DNA of 64,000 nt from Gemmatimonadota bacterium (GCA_016182795.1 JACPFW010000001.1:16248-80247), one strand, 5' to 3'; shown: positions 33,518 through 42,633, numbered from the stretch's first letter. The notes: generated from the letters alone by a model not told the origin. Numbers and translations are program-made.

Positions 33518-35400
33518 GCATGCTCCTGGTGCGAAGGCCGGCGCGAGCGGTCGCCCTGCCGGTGCTCGCCGGGAAACTGTCGTGGCGAGCGCCGATCCTG
33601 ATCGGCACGCGCCTCATGACCATTCTGCCTTGCGAAGATCGTGCCAGACGCTGCGCGAGCGTCGCCGGCAGCGTCCACCAGCGTGGTTCGCCACTCCGGT
33701 GGGAGCGGCGCAGGCTCCGTCGTCGCCGTGGCCGCGCCTGCGTGCCGAACGCTGATGGCGTCGGTGCGCAGCCCAAGCTCGGCCAGCGCGTCGTGCAGTT
33801 GCGCCGTTGATGCGGAAAGTTCTGCCGCTCGGCCAGAGTTGTCCGTCTGGATCGCAGCGCGAACCGCCGAGCCGCGCAGGGTGACGAGAATACGAGTCAC
33901 CTCGCCGTTGTCATTCGCCACCTGCAGCGACATGTGAGACAGCGATGCTTCCGTGCGTGCCGATAAGAGCGCGGCCACGTGGGCCACGCGCAGTGCCACC
34001 TCCGCGTGCGGCACTGCGACACTGGCGGGAGCTGCCGGCACGGACGGCACGGTGTTGGTCGCGAGTGCTCCCGCTGGTGTGACCGTGGCAGTCGCGAGCG
34101 GCTCGCGGGCGTCGGCTGGAGTGGGCGCTGCCGGTGCCGGAGACAGGGTCGTCGATATCCGGCGCGCGAGGCGTGCCGATTCGCGGGCCGGCAACGCCTC
34201 GGGAGTCACGCGGGTCAATTCCACGTGCCCCGGGTCTCGGCGGCCCAGCGTGCGCAGCCCTTCTTCTGCGGCGATGGCGCGGAGGCGCTCATAGCCGCGC
34301 CCCGAGCTGCTGGTGTTATCCACCACGAGATCGGCGGCTGTGCCATCGCGATGATGCGAGCGCCGGGTCCATGTGACAATCGGTCCCGGCGCCGTGCGCC
34401 CCTGCGCGTACAGCGTCTCCTGCCGCGCCTGCGACCGCACGGTTTCGTTCACCCGCACATCGTAGCCTTCGTCGCGAAGCCGCGTGATTACCCGCGACAA
34501 TGGACGTCGAAATGCGGGCGCCAGCACGTCGAGATCACGTACGACGGACCGCGCGTGCGTGGTCCGATGGATGCCCGTCGCCGTTTCCGCCGCGGTGCTG
34601 GAACCATCGGCGTCGCGCGCCGCCGCACGGTCGGCGGTTTCACCATCCTGACGCCGCGCCTCGCGGAGCAGATCTCGCCAATTATCGCCGCGCGGCTCGA
34701 TGGACGCCGCGTCAGGCGCGGAGACTTCCGACGCCGCGTCAGCGAGCAACGCCGACGATGCGTCGCCAGCGCCGCCGTCGTCGGGAGTGCGGGGGAACAC
34801 ACTGCTGGCAGGCACGTCGGCGGGTTTCGACGCGGGCGCGGCGGAAAGCTCGCCAGCCGGCGAGCGGTTCACGGCATGGGTCCACAGCACCCGCGAGGCG
34901 TCGGGGTCCGCCCACGGCGTGCGATGCACCACGGTCTCGTACAGTGTGCGCGCTGCGGGCTCGGTCGGTGCAGAAATTTCGTTGTCGCGCTCGCCGTCCG
35001 TCGGCACCACATGGTCGTCGATGACGCGCGCGACTGGCGAGGAGATGTTGCCGACCGATGGCATCGCACCGCTCAACGTCGCCGGTGTGAGCGTGGCGAG
35101 CGGCGTGGGCACCGGACGGCTCACGTGCCCCCACGTCCCCACGATCGAACCGGCGTCGGATTCCGCGTCGTCGGGGCGCTCAGCCCCCAGTCCGTCGCGC
35201 ACCGCGTCGGTCGCTTCGGCATCGGTGGGCGACGCGCGACCCGTCGCATCCTCGGCCGCCGCGGCATTCAGAAGCGAGAGGAAATCGAGCGTGGCGTCCG
35301 TCGATGCGTCGCCGAGCGATGCCTTTCCTTCCAGCCCGGCACGCGCGGCCCCAAGGCCCGGCGGCGCGAAGCGCGGCGTGGCGACAATACTCGTGCTCAT
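33514..35400 (-). CDS. fliK: Hook-length control protein FliK with an embedded M15 peptidoglycan peptidase domain
   Basis: 628 residues. Residues 1-280 are disordered and Ala/Asp-rich, as in FliK. Residues about 285-395 form a full M15 (VanY/endolysin L-Ala-D-Glu type) peptidase: QETLYAQGRTAPGPIVTWT, then the zinc motif SxHxxGxAxD at 348-357 (ligands H350 and D357), and DPGH at 389-392 with the third ligand H392. Residues about 465-550 are the FliK C-terminal (Flg_hook) domain, and the tail is Gln/His/Arg-rich as usual. The ATG right after the motE stop (TAAGATG) is preferred to a GTG four codons earlier. Position between motE and flgD confirms the fliK slot. A peptidase inside FliK would be exported through the rod; what it cuts is inference. 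Confidence 0.9.
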   Translation of the reverse strand: MSTSIVATPRFAPPGLGAARAGLEGKASLGDASTDATLDFLSLLNAAAAEDATGRASPTDAEATDAVRDGLGAERPDDAESDAGSIVGTWGHVSRPVPTPLATLTPATLSGAMPSVGNISSPVARVIDDHVVPTDGERDNEISAPTEPAARTLYETVVHRTPWADPDASRVLWTHAVNRSPAGELSAAPASKPADVPASSVFPRTPDDGGAGDASSALLADAASEVSAPDAASIEPRGDNWRDLLREARRQDGETADRAAARDADGSSTAAETATGIHRTTHARSVVRDLDVLAPAFRRPLSRVITRLRDEGYDVRVNETVRSQARQETLYAQGRTAPGPIVTWTRRSHHRDGTAADLVVDNTSSSGRGYERLRAIAAEEGLRTLGRRDPGHVELTRVTPEALPARESARLARRISTTLSPAPAAPTPADAREPLATATVTPAGALATNTVPSVPAAPASVAVPHAEVALRVAHVAALLSARTEASLSHMSLQVANDNGEVTRILVTLRGSAVRAAIQTDNSGRAAELSASTAQLHDALAELGLRTDAISVRHAGAATATTEPAPLPPEWRTTLVDAAGDARAASGTIFARQNGHEARADQDRRSPRQFPGEHRQGDRSRRPSHQEHA

Positions 35401-35401
35401 C

Positions 35402-36031
35402 TTACCGGCCACTCGGGCGCATCAGGCCGCGGCTCACCGCCGCGGCGCGCTCTGGCGGAAGCAGCGAGAGAATCTCACCGGCGCGGCGCTCCGGGAGCGC
35501 ACCGAGAATTGTACGCGCGTCGTCATCGGTCATCTGTGAGAGCACCTGCGCCGCCCGCTTCGGCTCCATCGCGTTGAACATCTTCGAGAGCCGGCTGCCG
35601 GCGACGAGCGCCGAGGGACGCGCGCCGCTGTCGGGCAATGGCGTCGCGCGCGCCGCGGTTTGCTGCGCGGCCGGCCCGGCACGTTCTGCCGGCGTGACCG
35701 CCCCGGTGGTTGCCGGGGTGGCAATCGGCCGAGCCGGCGGCACCGTCGCTGACGCTTTCACCGAGGGCTCCGCCGTGGGTGCCGGCGCGGGTGAATGCCC
35801 CATCGGCGCGGTTGCGGGAGCAGACGCTGTCGAATCTGCCGGCGGCGCGGGGACGATGGACGTATCGGTTTGTACGGAGTCGCCCGGCGCGCGGGCGGCG
35901 AGTGAGTCACGCGTTGTGGTGATGTCGCCAACGCTGGCGGCGGGCTGCTGCGTCCGGCCGGCGAGCACGTACGACGTCCCCGCCGTCGCGAGGACGAATG
36001 CCGCCAGAAACAGGATCACCAGCTGCTTCAT
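35402..36031 (-). CDS. motE: MotE-like flagellar chaperone (MgtE-N domain)
   Basis: 209 residues. One N-terminal membrane segment (LVILFLAAFVLATAGTSYVL), a long Pro/Ala/Thr linker, and a C-terminal helical MgtE-N-like domain (MFNAMEPKRAAQVLSQMTDD and ILSLLPPERAA). Proteins of this layout between fliJ and fliK are named MotE and help stabilise the stator protein MotC or export components. The ATG overlaps the fliJ stop. Confidence 0.8.
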   Translation of the reverse strand: MKQLVILFLAAFVLATAGTSYVLAGRTQQPAASVGDITTTRDSLAARAPGDSVQTDTSIVPAPPADSTASAPATAPMGHSPAPAPTAEPSVKASATVPPARPIATPATTGAVTPAERAGPAAQQTAARATPLPDSGARPSALVAGSRLSKMFNAMEPKRAAQVLSQMTDDDARTILGALPERRAGEILSLLPPERAAAVSRGLMRPSGR

Positions 36032-36501
36032 TGCGTGGCTTCCTCCGAATGCCCCTCGCCCTGACGTCGCAGGAATCGAGCCTGCGCGATGCCATCCATC
36101 GTGACCTGCTCGATGCGCGCCGCCTCCACCTGCCATGCTTCGTGCTGCCGATCGCGCAGGCGTTCGAGTACGCGCGTGTCTCGGGTACGCGCGTGGAGCT
36201 GGGCCAACTGCTGGTGCATCTCCCGCGACCGCGTGGCGACGACCACCTGCGACACCTCGAGGTGCTGCTGCAGCGAATCGCGTACGATGGCGGCCTGCCG
36301 CAGCACGGCGACGTGCGCCTCCACATCGACCGCCGGCTGCATCCTCGCCCGCGCGGCATCGCATTGCGCCGCCACGTCGTCGCGCGAACCCTCCGCCTCG
36401 GTGAGCAACGCCTGGGCGCGCGCCGTCTGCACGGCCGCGTCCTGCTGCGCGCGCTGCCGTAGCGCGAGCAGGCGATCCAGGGAGAATCGGAAGGCGCCCA
36501 T
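36028..36501 (-). CDS. fliJ: Export chaperone FliJ
   Basis: 157 residues. Begins FRFSLDRLLALRQRAQQDAA, the usual FliJ opening, and is one long antiparallel coiled coil. It links the FliI ATPase to FlhA. Overlaps fliI by one base (TGATG). Confidence 0.9.
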   Translation of the reverse strand: MGAFRFSLDRLLALRQRAQQDAAVQTARAQALLTEAEGSRDDVAAQCDAARARMQPAVDVEAHVAVLRQAAIVRDSLQQHLEVSQVVVATRSREMHQQLAQLHARTRDTRVLERLRDRQHEAWQVEAARIEQVTMDGIAQARFLRRQGEGHSEEATQ

Positions 36502-37841
36502 CAGCCCGCGGTCCTCACGAGCGGCAGGGCGGCGTCGAGCTGCTGCGCGAGCCCGTGCACCTGGCGCACCGTCGTCTCAATCGGCGTGTGCTCCGTGACC
36601 GACTGACGCAGGAACCCGAGCATCGGCTCGCGGCACTGCAACGCCGAGTCCATGATGGGGTCGGCCCCGCGCTGATAGGCACCGACGAGCACGAGATCCT
36701 CCTTCTCGCGGTACGCCGCTTCGGAGCGCAGGAACCGCTGGGCCGCCACGCGGTGGCTCGCGGTGATCACATGGTCGCGCACCCGGCTCTTGCTCTCGAG
36801 GACGTCGATGGCCGGATAGTGCCCAACGGCCGCCAGCTTGCGGCTCAGCACGAAATGTCCATCGAGAATCGAGCGCGTCGCGTCGGCCACCGGTTCATTG
36901 AAGTCGTCGCCGTCCACCAGCACCGTGTAGAGGCCGGTGATGCCGCCGTGGCCGGCGTTGCCGGCGCGCTCGAGGAGCCGCGGCAGCGAGGCGAACACGC
37001 TGGGGGGATAGCCCTTCGTCGTCGGCGGCTCGCCCACGGCCAGGCCGATCTCACGCCACGCCATGGCCACGCGCGTGATGGAGTCCACCATGAGGAGCAC
37101 CTGCTTGCCGGCGTCGCGGAAATACTCGGCGATCGCCGTGGCGACCAACGCTCCGCGCGCGCGCACCAGCGCGGCCTCGTCGCCGGTCGCGACCACCAGC
37201 ACCGAGCGCGCCAGCCCCTCAGGCCCCAGCGAACCGTCGATGAAGTCGCGCACCTCGCGTCCCCGCTCGCCCAGCAGGGCGATCACGTTCACGTCGGCCT
37301 CGGCGCGGCGCGCGATCATCCCCAAGAGCGAACTCTTGCCGACGCCGGAGCCGGCGAAAATGCCAACGCGCTGACCGCGGCCGATGGTGAGCAGGCCGTC
37401 GATGGCGCGCACGCCCGTTTCGAGCGGCGCATCGATGACGCGCCGCTGCAGCGGGTTCGGCGGCGACGACGAGAGGGGCATCCGGTCCTCGAACCGCACG
37501 GGCGGTCCACCGTCGATGAGCTCGCCGAGGCCATTGAAGACGCGCCCCAACATACCCGGACCGACGCGCACGTCGAACGCGCGTCCCATGGGGACGACCA
37601 TCGCCCCGGGGTGCACGCCGTCGAGTTCGCCGAGTGACATCAACAACGCCGAGCCGTCCTGAAATCCGCACGCCTCGGCGAGCACGGTCCGGCCGCCGGT
37701 CAGCGAGGCAATGCGGCAGATCTCGCCAACACCGATATCGATGCCCACCACTTCCACGACCAGCCCGGTGATGCGCACCACGCGGCCGTAGCGGACGACG
37801 CGCGGAAGCTGCGCAATGCGGCGCTCGAGTAGTTCACGCAT
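36501..37841 (-). CDS. fliI: Flagellar export ATPase FliI
   Basis: 446 residues. P-loop AGSGVGKSS near 163-171, GERGREVRDFIDG, and the DSITRVAMAWREIGLAVGEP motif with PPTTKGYPPSVF. The ATG at 37841 is used; the long frame upstream overlaps fliH out of frame. Forms the soluble ATPase ring of the export apparatus with FliH and FliJ. Confidence 0.96.
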   Translation of the reverse strand: MRELLERRIAQLPRVVRYGRVVRITGLVVEVVGIDIGVGEICRIASLTGGRTVLAEACGFQDGSALLMSLGELDGVHPGAMVVPMGRAFDVRVGPGMLGRVFNGLGELIDGGPPVRFEDRMPLSSSPPNPLQRRVIDAPLETGVRAIDGLLTIGRGQRVGIFAGSGVGKSSLLGMIARRAEADVNVIALLGERGREVRDFIDGSLGPEGLARSVLVVATGDEAALVRARGALVATAIAEYFRDAGKQVLLMVDSITRVAMAWREIGLAVGEPPTTKGYPPSVFASLPRLLERAGNAGHGGITGLYTVLVDGDDFNEPVADATRSILDGHFVLSRKLAAVGHYPAIDVLESKSRVRDHVITASHRVAAQRFLRSEAAYREKEDLVLVGAYQRGADPIMDSALQCREPMLGFLRQSVTEHTPIETTVRQVHGLAQQLDAALPLVRTAG

Positions 37842-38466
37842 GCTGATGCACCAGCCGCCGATAGACGCGCTCCAACGCACTGTCCACCCGGCCATCGACG
37901 ATGCGCTCGCGTCCCGCCACGATGCAGCCGCCGGGAAGGATCTGTCCGTCCGCCATCCACCGGCACCGCCCGAACGATGCCATGCGGGGCGCGCCCTCCG
38001 ATGCGTCGAGCGCGTGCAGGATGGCCAGGTCGTTGGGGTTGATGCGCACCTGCACGGGCTCGTCCACGCTGAACTCCGCCAGGGCGCGGGTGACAATCCG
38101 CAGGATCGTCTCCGGGTCCGTCGACAGTTCGCGATCCACGACGAAGCGCGCCGTGGCCACGGCGAGCGCCGCCACATTCTCCTCAAGGGCATCGGTCCAG
38201 TCGGCCGACGAGCGGCTGAATTCCTCCACCGCCTCCTCGAGCGCCCGCAGGCAGGTCTGCAACCGTTCACGCTCCAGGCGCGCTCCCTGCTCGCGGCCCG
38301 CACCCAGACCTTCCTCGTATGCGTGCATCAGCTCGACTTCACGCCGCTCTTCCGCCGATTCGGGCGGCGGATCCGCCTGCCGGTCGCGCAAGTCGGCGAG
38401 GACCCAGGCCTCGGTGCTGCTGGAGCGAGGAGTGGGCGGGGCAAAGCCCTCATGCCACGAGCACAT
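37834..38466 (-). CDS. fliH: FliI regulator FliH
   Basis: 210 residues. A short N-terminus with Trp residues, a coiled coil (AYEEGLGAGREQGARLERER shows the GxxxG-like repeat) and a C-terminal V-ATPase-E-like domain ending in VDSALERVYRRLVHQHA. It overlaps fliG by 17 bases and fliI by 8. Confidence 0.9.
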   Translation of the reverse strand: MCSWHEGFAPPTPRSSSTEAWVLADLRDRQADPPPESAEERREVELMHAYEEGLGAGREQGARLERERLQTCLRALEEAVEEFSRSSADWTDALEENVAALAVATARFVVDRELSTDPETILRIVTRALAEFSVDEPVQVRINPNDLAILHALDASEGAPRMASFGRCRWMADGQILPGGCIVAGRERIVDGRVDSALERVYRRLVHQHA

Positions 38467-39490
38467 CGTCGCCGCCTCCGCTGAGCACCACCTCGCCCGA
38501 CTCCTCGAGCGCCCGGATCTGTGTCACGATGGCGCTTTGGGCCGCCTCGACATCGCGCATGCGCGTCGGGCCGAGCATCTCGATTTCCTCGGTGACGGCC
38601 CGGCTCGCACGCTGCGACATCTGCGAGAGGACGCGATCGCGGAGTTCGGCGCTGGCGCCCTTGAGCGCCAAGGCCAGCGTCTTCGTCTCCACGTCGCGCA
38701 GTACGCGCTGCAGTGAACGGTCGTCGAGGATGCGCACGTCCTCGAACGTGAACATCAGGTTCTTGATCTGGTCGGCGAGCACCTGGTCGGCGCGGGCCAC
38801 GCCATCGAGGATCTGCTTCTCGACGCTGGTTTGCAGCAGGTTCAGCACCGCGGCCACCGCGGCCGGACCGCCAGCCGTCGCCATGCCGCGCTGGAACTCG
38901 AGCGCGGAGTCCGCCCCGATCGACTTGTCGATGACCACCAGCATGTCGGGCGACACTTTCTCCATCCGGGCGATGCGCACCATCAAGTCGGCGGCGAGCG
39001 CGGGCTCGAACTCCTTCAGCACGCTCGCGGCTTGCGCCGACGACAGATGCGCGAGCACCAGGGCGATGGTCTGCGGGTGCTCAGCGCGAAACATGGTGGC
39101 GATCTGCACGCCGTCCGCGCTGCGCAGGCGCTGGAGACCGTCGGTGTCGGCGAGTAGGCTGACGACGCGCTTCAGGATCGTGGAGGCCTTCTGCGGCGCG
39201 AACGCCTTCTCCAGAATCTCGCGCGCGTACTCCACGCCGCCGGACGACAGGGCGGCGCTTGCCAGCACCGATTCCACCCACTCGACCAGCACCACCTCCG
39301 CCATTGACGGGTCCACACGCTCGAGCCGCGCGATCTCAAACGAAATCAGCTCCACCTCGTCGGTGGAGAGTTTCTGCGTGATGCGCGCGGCGTGCTCGGC
39401 GCCGAGCGCGAGGCAGAGAATGGCGGCCTTCTGGCGTCCCGTGAACTGCTCAAACGGCATCAGCTTGGCGGTGGCGGTTGTCGGCGTCAT
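38450..39490 (-). CDS. fliG: Flagellar switch protein FliG
   Basis: 346 residues. AAILCLALGAEHAARITQKL N-terminal domain binding FliF, EHPQTIALVLAHLSSAQAAS in the middle domain, and the C-terminal torque domain with VEDVRILDDRSLQRVLRDVE-like sequence (FEDVRILDD). It contacts MotA. Charged torque helix present. Confidence 0.96.
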   Translation of the reverse strand: MTPTTATAKLMPFEQFTGRQKAAILCLALGAEHAARITQKLSTDEVELISFEIARLERVDPSMAEVVLVEWVESVLASAALSSGGVEYAREILEKAFAPQKASTILKRVVSLLADTDGLQRLRSADGVQIATMFRAEHPQTIALVLAHLSSAQAASVLKEFEPALAADLMVRIARMEKVSPDMLVVIDKSIGADSALEFQRGMATAGGPAAVAAVLNLLQTSVEKQILDGVARADQVLADQIKNLMFTFEDVRILDDRSLQRVLRDVETKTLALALKGASAELRDRVLSQMSQRASRAVTEEIEMLGPTRMRDVEAAQSAIVTQIRALEESGEVVLSGGGDDVLVA

Positions 39491-39491
39491 C

Positions 39492-41054
39492 TCATGACTC
39501 CTTCAACCAGGCCTTCACCAGCCGTGCCGCCGCCTCGGGATGCTCGACGACCGTCGACACGACCTTGTCGCGAATCTCGGTGTCGGCCTCGCGGAAGGCG
39601 AACCGCGGCGCGTTGGATTTCGGCGCGGCGGCCGCCGCAAGGGAGGCCGCCGAGGCGCCGCCAGCCACCGCGGCGGCGGCCGCCGGTGCCTCGATCGCGG
39701 CAGCACTCGACGCCGACGCCGCCGGCAGGGTGCGCGGGCCGCTCGAGGCCGACGCGCGAACGACACCGAGCGTGCGATACATCAAGGCGAAGGCAAGCAA
39801 CAGGCCGAGCGCCGTCAGCACCGGCTGGATGAAGGGACGCACCCGCTCCAGCGCGGGAACCGGCGCCGGCGTGGCGACCGCGATGCGCGGGGAATCAAAG
39901 CGCAGGCTCACCACCGTCACCTGGTCGCCGCGCGCCGCATCGGCCCCCACGGTGGCGCGCACCAAGGTGTCGATGCGCGCCATCTCGGCCGCTGAGCGCG
40001 ACGTGAAGCGTGGCACCGTATCGCTGGCACCAGTCGCCGGCTCGCGGCGCTCGTTCACCAGTACCGCCACTGACAACCGCCGCACCGTGCCCACCGATCC
40101 GGCATACGTCTCGGTGCTGCGCGTGTTCTCATAGGTGTGTGACACGCTTGACGAGCTGGCGCCGCCCTCCTCTCCCGGCGTCGACTCCGATTTCTGCTCC
40201 GTGGCGATCGCTTGGCGGTCGGGATCCACGCTTTGGGTGGTGCGCTCGAGCCGGTCAAAGTTCAGCGGCGCGCTCACCGTAACCCGGGAGTTCCCCGCGC
40301 CCACCACGCCCTGCAGCAAGCTCGTCACCTTCTGCTCCAGGGTGCGCTCCACTTCAAGCTGCGCGCGCAACTGCGCGCTGCTCAGCCCTGCCGAGCTGGA
40401 GTCGGCGCGTTCCGACCACTCTCGGCCGGTCTCGTCGTGGATGCTCACGCGGTCGGCTCCCAGGCCGTCGACGCTCGAGGAGACGAGATTGGCGATGCCG
40501 CGCACGACATCGGGCGACGGCGAGGCGCCGGACTGCACGGCGATGAGCACCGACGCGGTCATTGGTCGGGCGATGGCTCGGCGATACGACACGTCTTCCG
40601 GAAGGCCGAGGTGCACCTCCGCGCGTTCGATGCCCGTCATCCGGCCGATCGTGCGCTCCAGCTCGCCTTCGAGGGCGCGCCGGTAGTTGACGCGTTCGGT
40701 GAATTCGTTCCATCCCCAGGTCGGGCGGTCGAACAGCTCGAGCCCGGGTCGCCCTGTGCCCGGCAAGCCGTCCTTTGCCAGCGTGACGCGCGCCCGCGCC
40801 AGATCCGTCTCGGCAACATCAATCTCGGTGCCGCCACGCGCGAACTGATACGCGATGCCCGCCGCCGACAACCGCTCGGTCAGCGTGGAGGCGTGCTCCA
40901 GCGGCACATTCGCCACCGCCGGCACCCACGTTGGCGCCGACGCCACGCGCGACGCAAGAAAGATCACCGCGGCGAGGCCCACACCGACGGCCATCAGCAG
41001 GGCGCGACGTCCGCCGCCCACGCGATCCGCGAAGTTCGACCAGAGCGTGTTCAT
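39492..41054 (-). CDS. fliF: MS-ring protein FliF
   Basis: 520 residues. Two membrane segments, one near residue 20 and one near 430, flank the periplasmic ring-building domains (YERTIGRM-type helices; RVNYRRALEGELERTIGRM). The C-terminal tail (VVEHPEAAARLVKAWLKES) is the FliG-binding motif. First structure of the flagellum to assemble. Confidence 0.96.
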   Translation of the reverse strand: MNTLWSNFADRVGGGRRALLMAVGVGLAAVIFLASRVASAPTWVPAVANVPLEHASTLTERLSAAGIAYQFARGGTEIDVAETDLARARVTLAKDGLPGTGRPGLELFDRPTWGWNEFTERVNYRRALEGELERTIGRMTGIERAEVHLGLPEDVSYRRAIARPMTASVLIAVQSGASPSPDVVRGIANLVSSSVDGLGADRVSIHDETGREWSERADSSSAGLSSAQLRAQLEVERTLEQKVTSLLQGVVGAGNSRVTVSAPLNFDRLERTTQSVDPDRQAIATEQKSESTPGEEGGASSSSVSHTYENTRSTETYAGSVGTVRRLSVAVLVNERREPATGASDTVPRFTSRSAAEMARIDTLVRATVGADAARGDQVTVVSLRFDSPRIAVATPAPVPALERVRPFIQPVLTALGLLLAFALMYRTLGVVRASASSGPRTLPAASASSAAAIEAPAAAAAVAGGASAASLAAAAAPKSNAPRFAFREADTEIRDKVVSTVVEHPEAAARLVKAWLKES

Positions 41055-41413
41055 CCTTGCATGTTCGACAGCGTGCGATACGCGTCAATAAACTTGTTGC
41101 GCACCTGCACCAGCAGTTCGAGCGAGAGCTGCGCCTCCTCGGCGGCGGCCACCACCTGGTGCAGCTCGACATCGTCGCCGCGCAGGTAGGATGCAATCGC
41201 GTCCGTGGCCCGCGTTTGGTCACCGGACACCGCATTCAGCGTACGAGTCAGCGTGTCGGCGAAAGACGGCGTGTCGGGGTCGCGTGGGCGCAGCACGGGC
41301 ACCGGACGCGACCGATCGTCCGTCCCGCCAATGGAAAACCCGGCTGACGCACCCACAGGAGACGCAGCGCCTCCCGCGAGCGATTGCAGCGCCGCGCCAA
41401 TGGGATCGCTCAT
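41051..41413 (-). CDS. fliE: Hook-basal body adaptor FliE
   Basis: 120 residues. C-terminal helix pair VELHQVVAAAEEAQLSLELL and QVRNKFIDAYRTLSNMQ is the family signature. FliE joins the MS ring to the rod. The ATG at 41413 opens MSDPIGAAL; the longer reading is not supported. Overlaps fliF by four bases. Confidence 0.94.
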   Translation of the reverse strand: MSDPIGAALQSLAGGAASPVGASAGFSIGGTDDRSRPVPVLRPRDPDTPSFADTLTRTLNAVSGDQTRATDAIASYLRGDDVELHQVVAAAEEAQLSLELLVQVRNKFIDAYRTLSNMQG

Positions 41414-41414
41414 C

Positions 41415-41765
41415 TCAGCCTCGTACGTCCAGCCGGCCGCCGCGCACCACGGGCGGCGTTGGCGCACGCTGTGGCGACATGACCTTGAGGTACGTCAGCG
41501 GTCCACGCGTGGCCGAATTCGCGAAGAAGGCGCGCTCGTCGGCGGTGAGAATGCTCCACAGTTCCGGGTCGGTGCCGGGCGGCGCCTCGACGGGCACTGC
41601 CGGTCCTCTGCTCGCGGCCGCTGGAGCGGCGGCCGGCGATCCCGTGGACACTGGTGGCTCTGCGGAATGCTGCGGCGGCGCGCCGGCTGGCGCGCGTGGC
41701 GCGGCTGGCGCTGGCCGGCTGAGCGGGCCTGCGGGGAGTGGGCGGAAGGTGCCGTCGATTTGCAT
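41415..41765 (-). CDS. Small Pro/Ala-rich protein of the rod operon, unknown function
   Basis: 116 residues. The first 65 are Pro/Ala-rich and likely disordered. The C-terminal part holds DPELWSILTADERAFFANSA and GPLTYLKV, which looks like a conserved short module. It lies one base from fliE and 11 bases from flgC. GAGGG precedes the ATG at 41765. I do not recognise a named family. Context suggests a basal-body accessory or export-related protein. Confidence 0.72.
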   Translation of the reverse strand: MQIDGTFRPLPAGPLSRPAPAAPRAPAGAPPQHSAEPPVSTGSPAAAPAAASRGPAVPVEAPPGTDPELWSILTADERAFFANSATRGPLTYLKVMSPQRAPTPPVVRGGRLDVRG

Positions 41766-41776
41766 CACAGGAGCCC

Positions 41777-42295
41777 TCAGATGTCCATGGCGCGCCGGAG
41801 CATCGCCTTCACGGACTGGAACACGGTGGCATTCGCCTCGAACAGACGGCGCGCGTCCATCATGTCGACCATTTCCTGGGTGACATTGACGTTCGGGTAG
41901 CGTACGTAGCCGTCGGCATCCGCATCGGGATGTCCGGGCTCGTAGACGCGGGGACCCTCTGACGGGTCCTCGGTGATGGCGGTGACGTACGCCCCCGGCG
42001 CGCGCAACGTGCTGCCGTCCGTCGGTGTCGGCGGCACCGCCGGTTGCGTCCCGTTGCGCGCGCCGGCATCTGCCACCGGCGCTGGCGTACGGTCGCCGGC
42101 GCTGATCTCCACCACACGTCGGCGATACGGGCCGCCCCCTTCAGTGCGCGTGGTTTCCGCGTTCGCGACGTTCGTGGCGATCGTCTCCATGCGCTGGCGC
42201 TGCACGCTCATGCCGCTCGCCGCGATGTCGAGTGCGCGGGTGCGCAGCCCGCTTGCCTGGCCAACGGCCCCAATCGCTCCCGTGGGATCACTCAT
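41777..42295 (-). CDS. flgC: Proximal rod protein FlgC
   Basis: 172 residues. RTRALDIAASGMSVQRQRME and TIATNVANAETTRTEGGGPY (rod signature with expected GGPYRRR), then YVRYPNVNVTQEMVDMMDAR and a final helix ANATVFQSVKAMLRRAMDI. Canonical. Confidence 0.95.
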   Translation of the reverse strand: MSDPTGAIGAVGQASGLRTRALDIAASGMSVQRQRMETIATNVANAETTRTEGGGPYRRRVVEISAGDRTPAPVADAGARNGTQPAVPPTPTDGSTLRAPGAYVTAITEDPSEGPRVYEPGHPDADADGYVRYPNVNVTQEMVDMMDARRLFEANATVFQSVKAMLRRAMDI

Positions 42296-42300
42296 GCCGA

Positions 42301-42585
42301 CTACTCGTGCATGCTGGTGCGGAACCCAGCATAGACTTTGGACAGCAGGCGGGCTGTCGCCTCGTACCGAGACTGCTCGTCGGCGAGGCGGGCCATTTCC
42401 GCATCTATATCAATTGGCGCCACGGGCGCGCCTTGGACTGCGCCGGACGCGGGCACCGTGAATGCAGAAGGCGTCGACGCATTGGCCACACGGTCGGCGA
42501 TGGCGCGCACGCGAGACGAGGCTGCATCGAGCCCCTGCTTGAGCGCTCCCGCCATCGTTGTCCGTCCAATCACGTCAATCGGCAT
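42301..42585 (-). CDS. flgB: Short proximal rod protein FlgB
   Basis: 94 residues, where FlgB usually has 120-140. The N-terminal helix ends RAIADRVANASTP (cf. NIANADTP), and the C-terminal helix DAEMARLADEQSRYEATARL is clearly FlgB. The mid region with the usual YKARDV-type motif is missing. The ATG at 42585 gives a leader of about 22 bases from the sigma-54 start. First gene of the operon. Confidence 0.85.
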   Translation of the reverse strand: MPIDVIGRTTMAGALKQGLDAASSRVRAIADRVANASTPSAFTVPASGAVQGAPVAPIDIDAEMARLADEQSRYEATARLLSKVYAGFRTSMHE

Positions 42586-42617
42586 TTGGGCCTCGTGGCT
42601 GACTGCGCCCAACAAGA

Positions 42618-42633
42618 AGCAATACCGATGCCA
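42618..42633 (-). promoter_or_regulatory. Sigma-54 promoter of the flgB operon
   Basis: Minus-strand TGGCATCGGTATTGCT fits TGGCAY-N5-TTGCW with GG and GC 10 bases apart. It sits 33 bases before flgB. The 255-base gap up to 42840 contains nothing else I can name; enhancer sites for the 42841 activator would be expected there. Confidence 0.85.

Noticed and set aside
37842-38303. N-terminal extension of fliI
   Set aside because: Overlaps fliH out of frame and is Arg/Trp-rich; FliI begins normally at the ATG at 37841.
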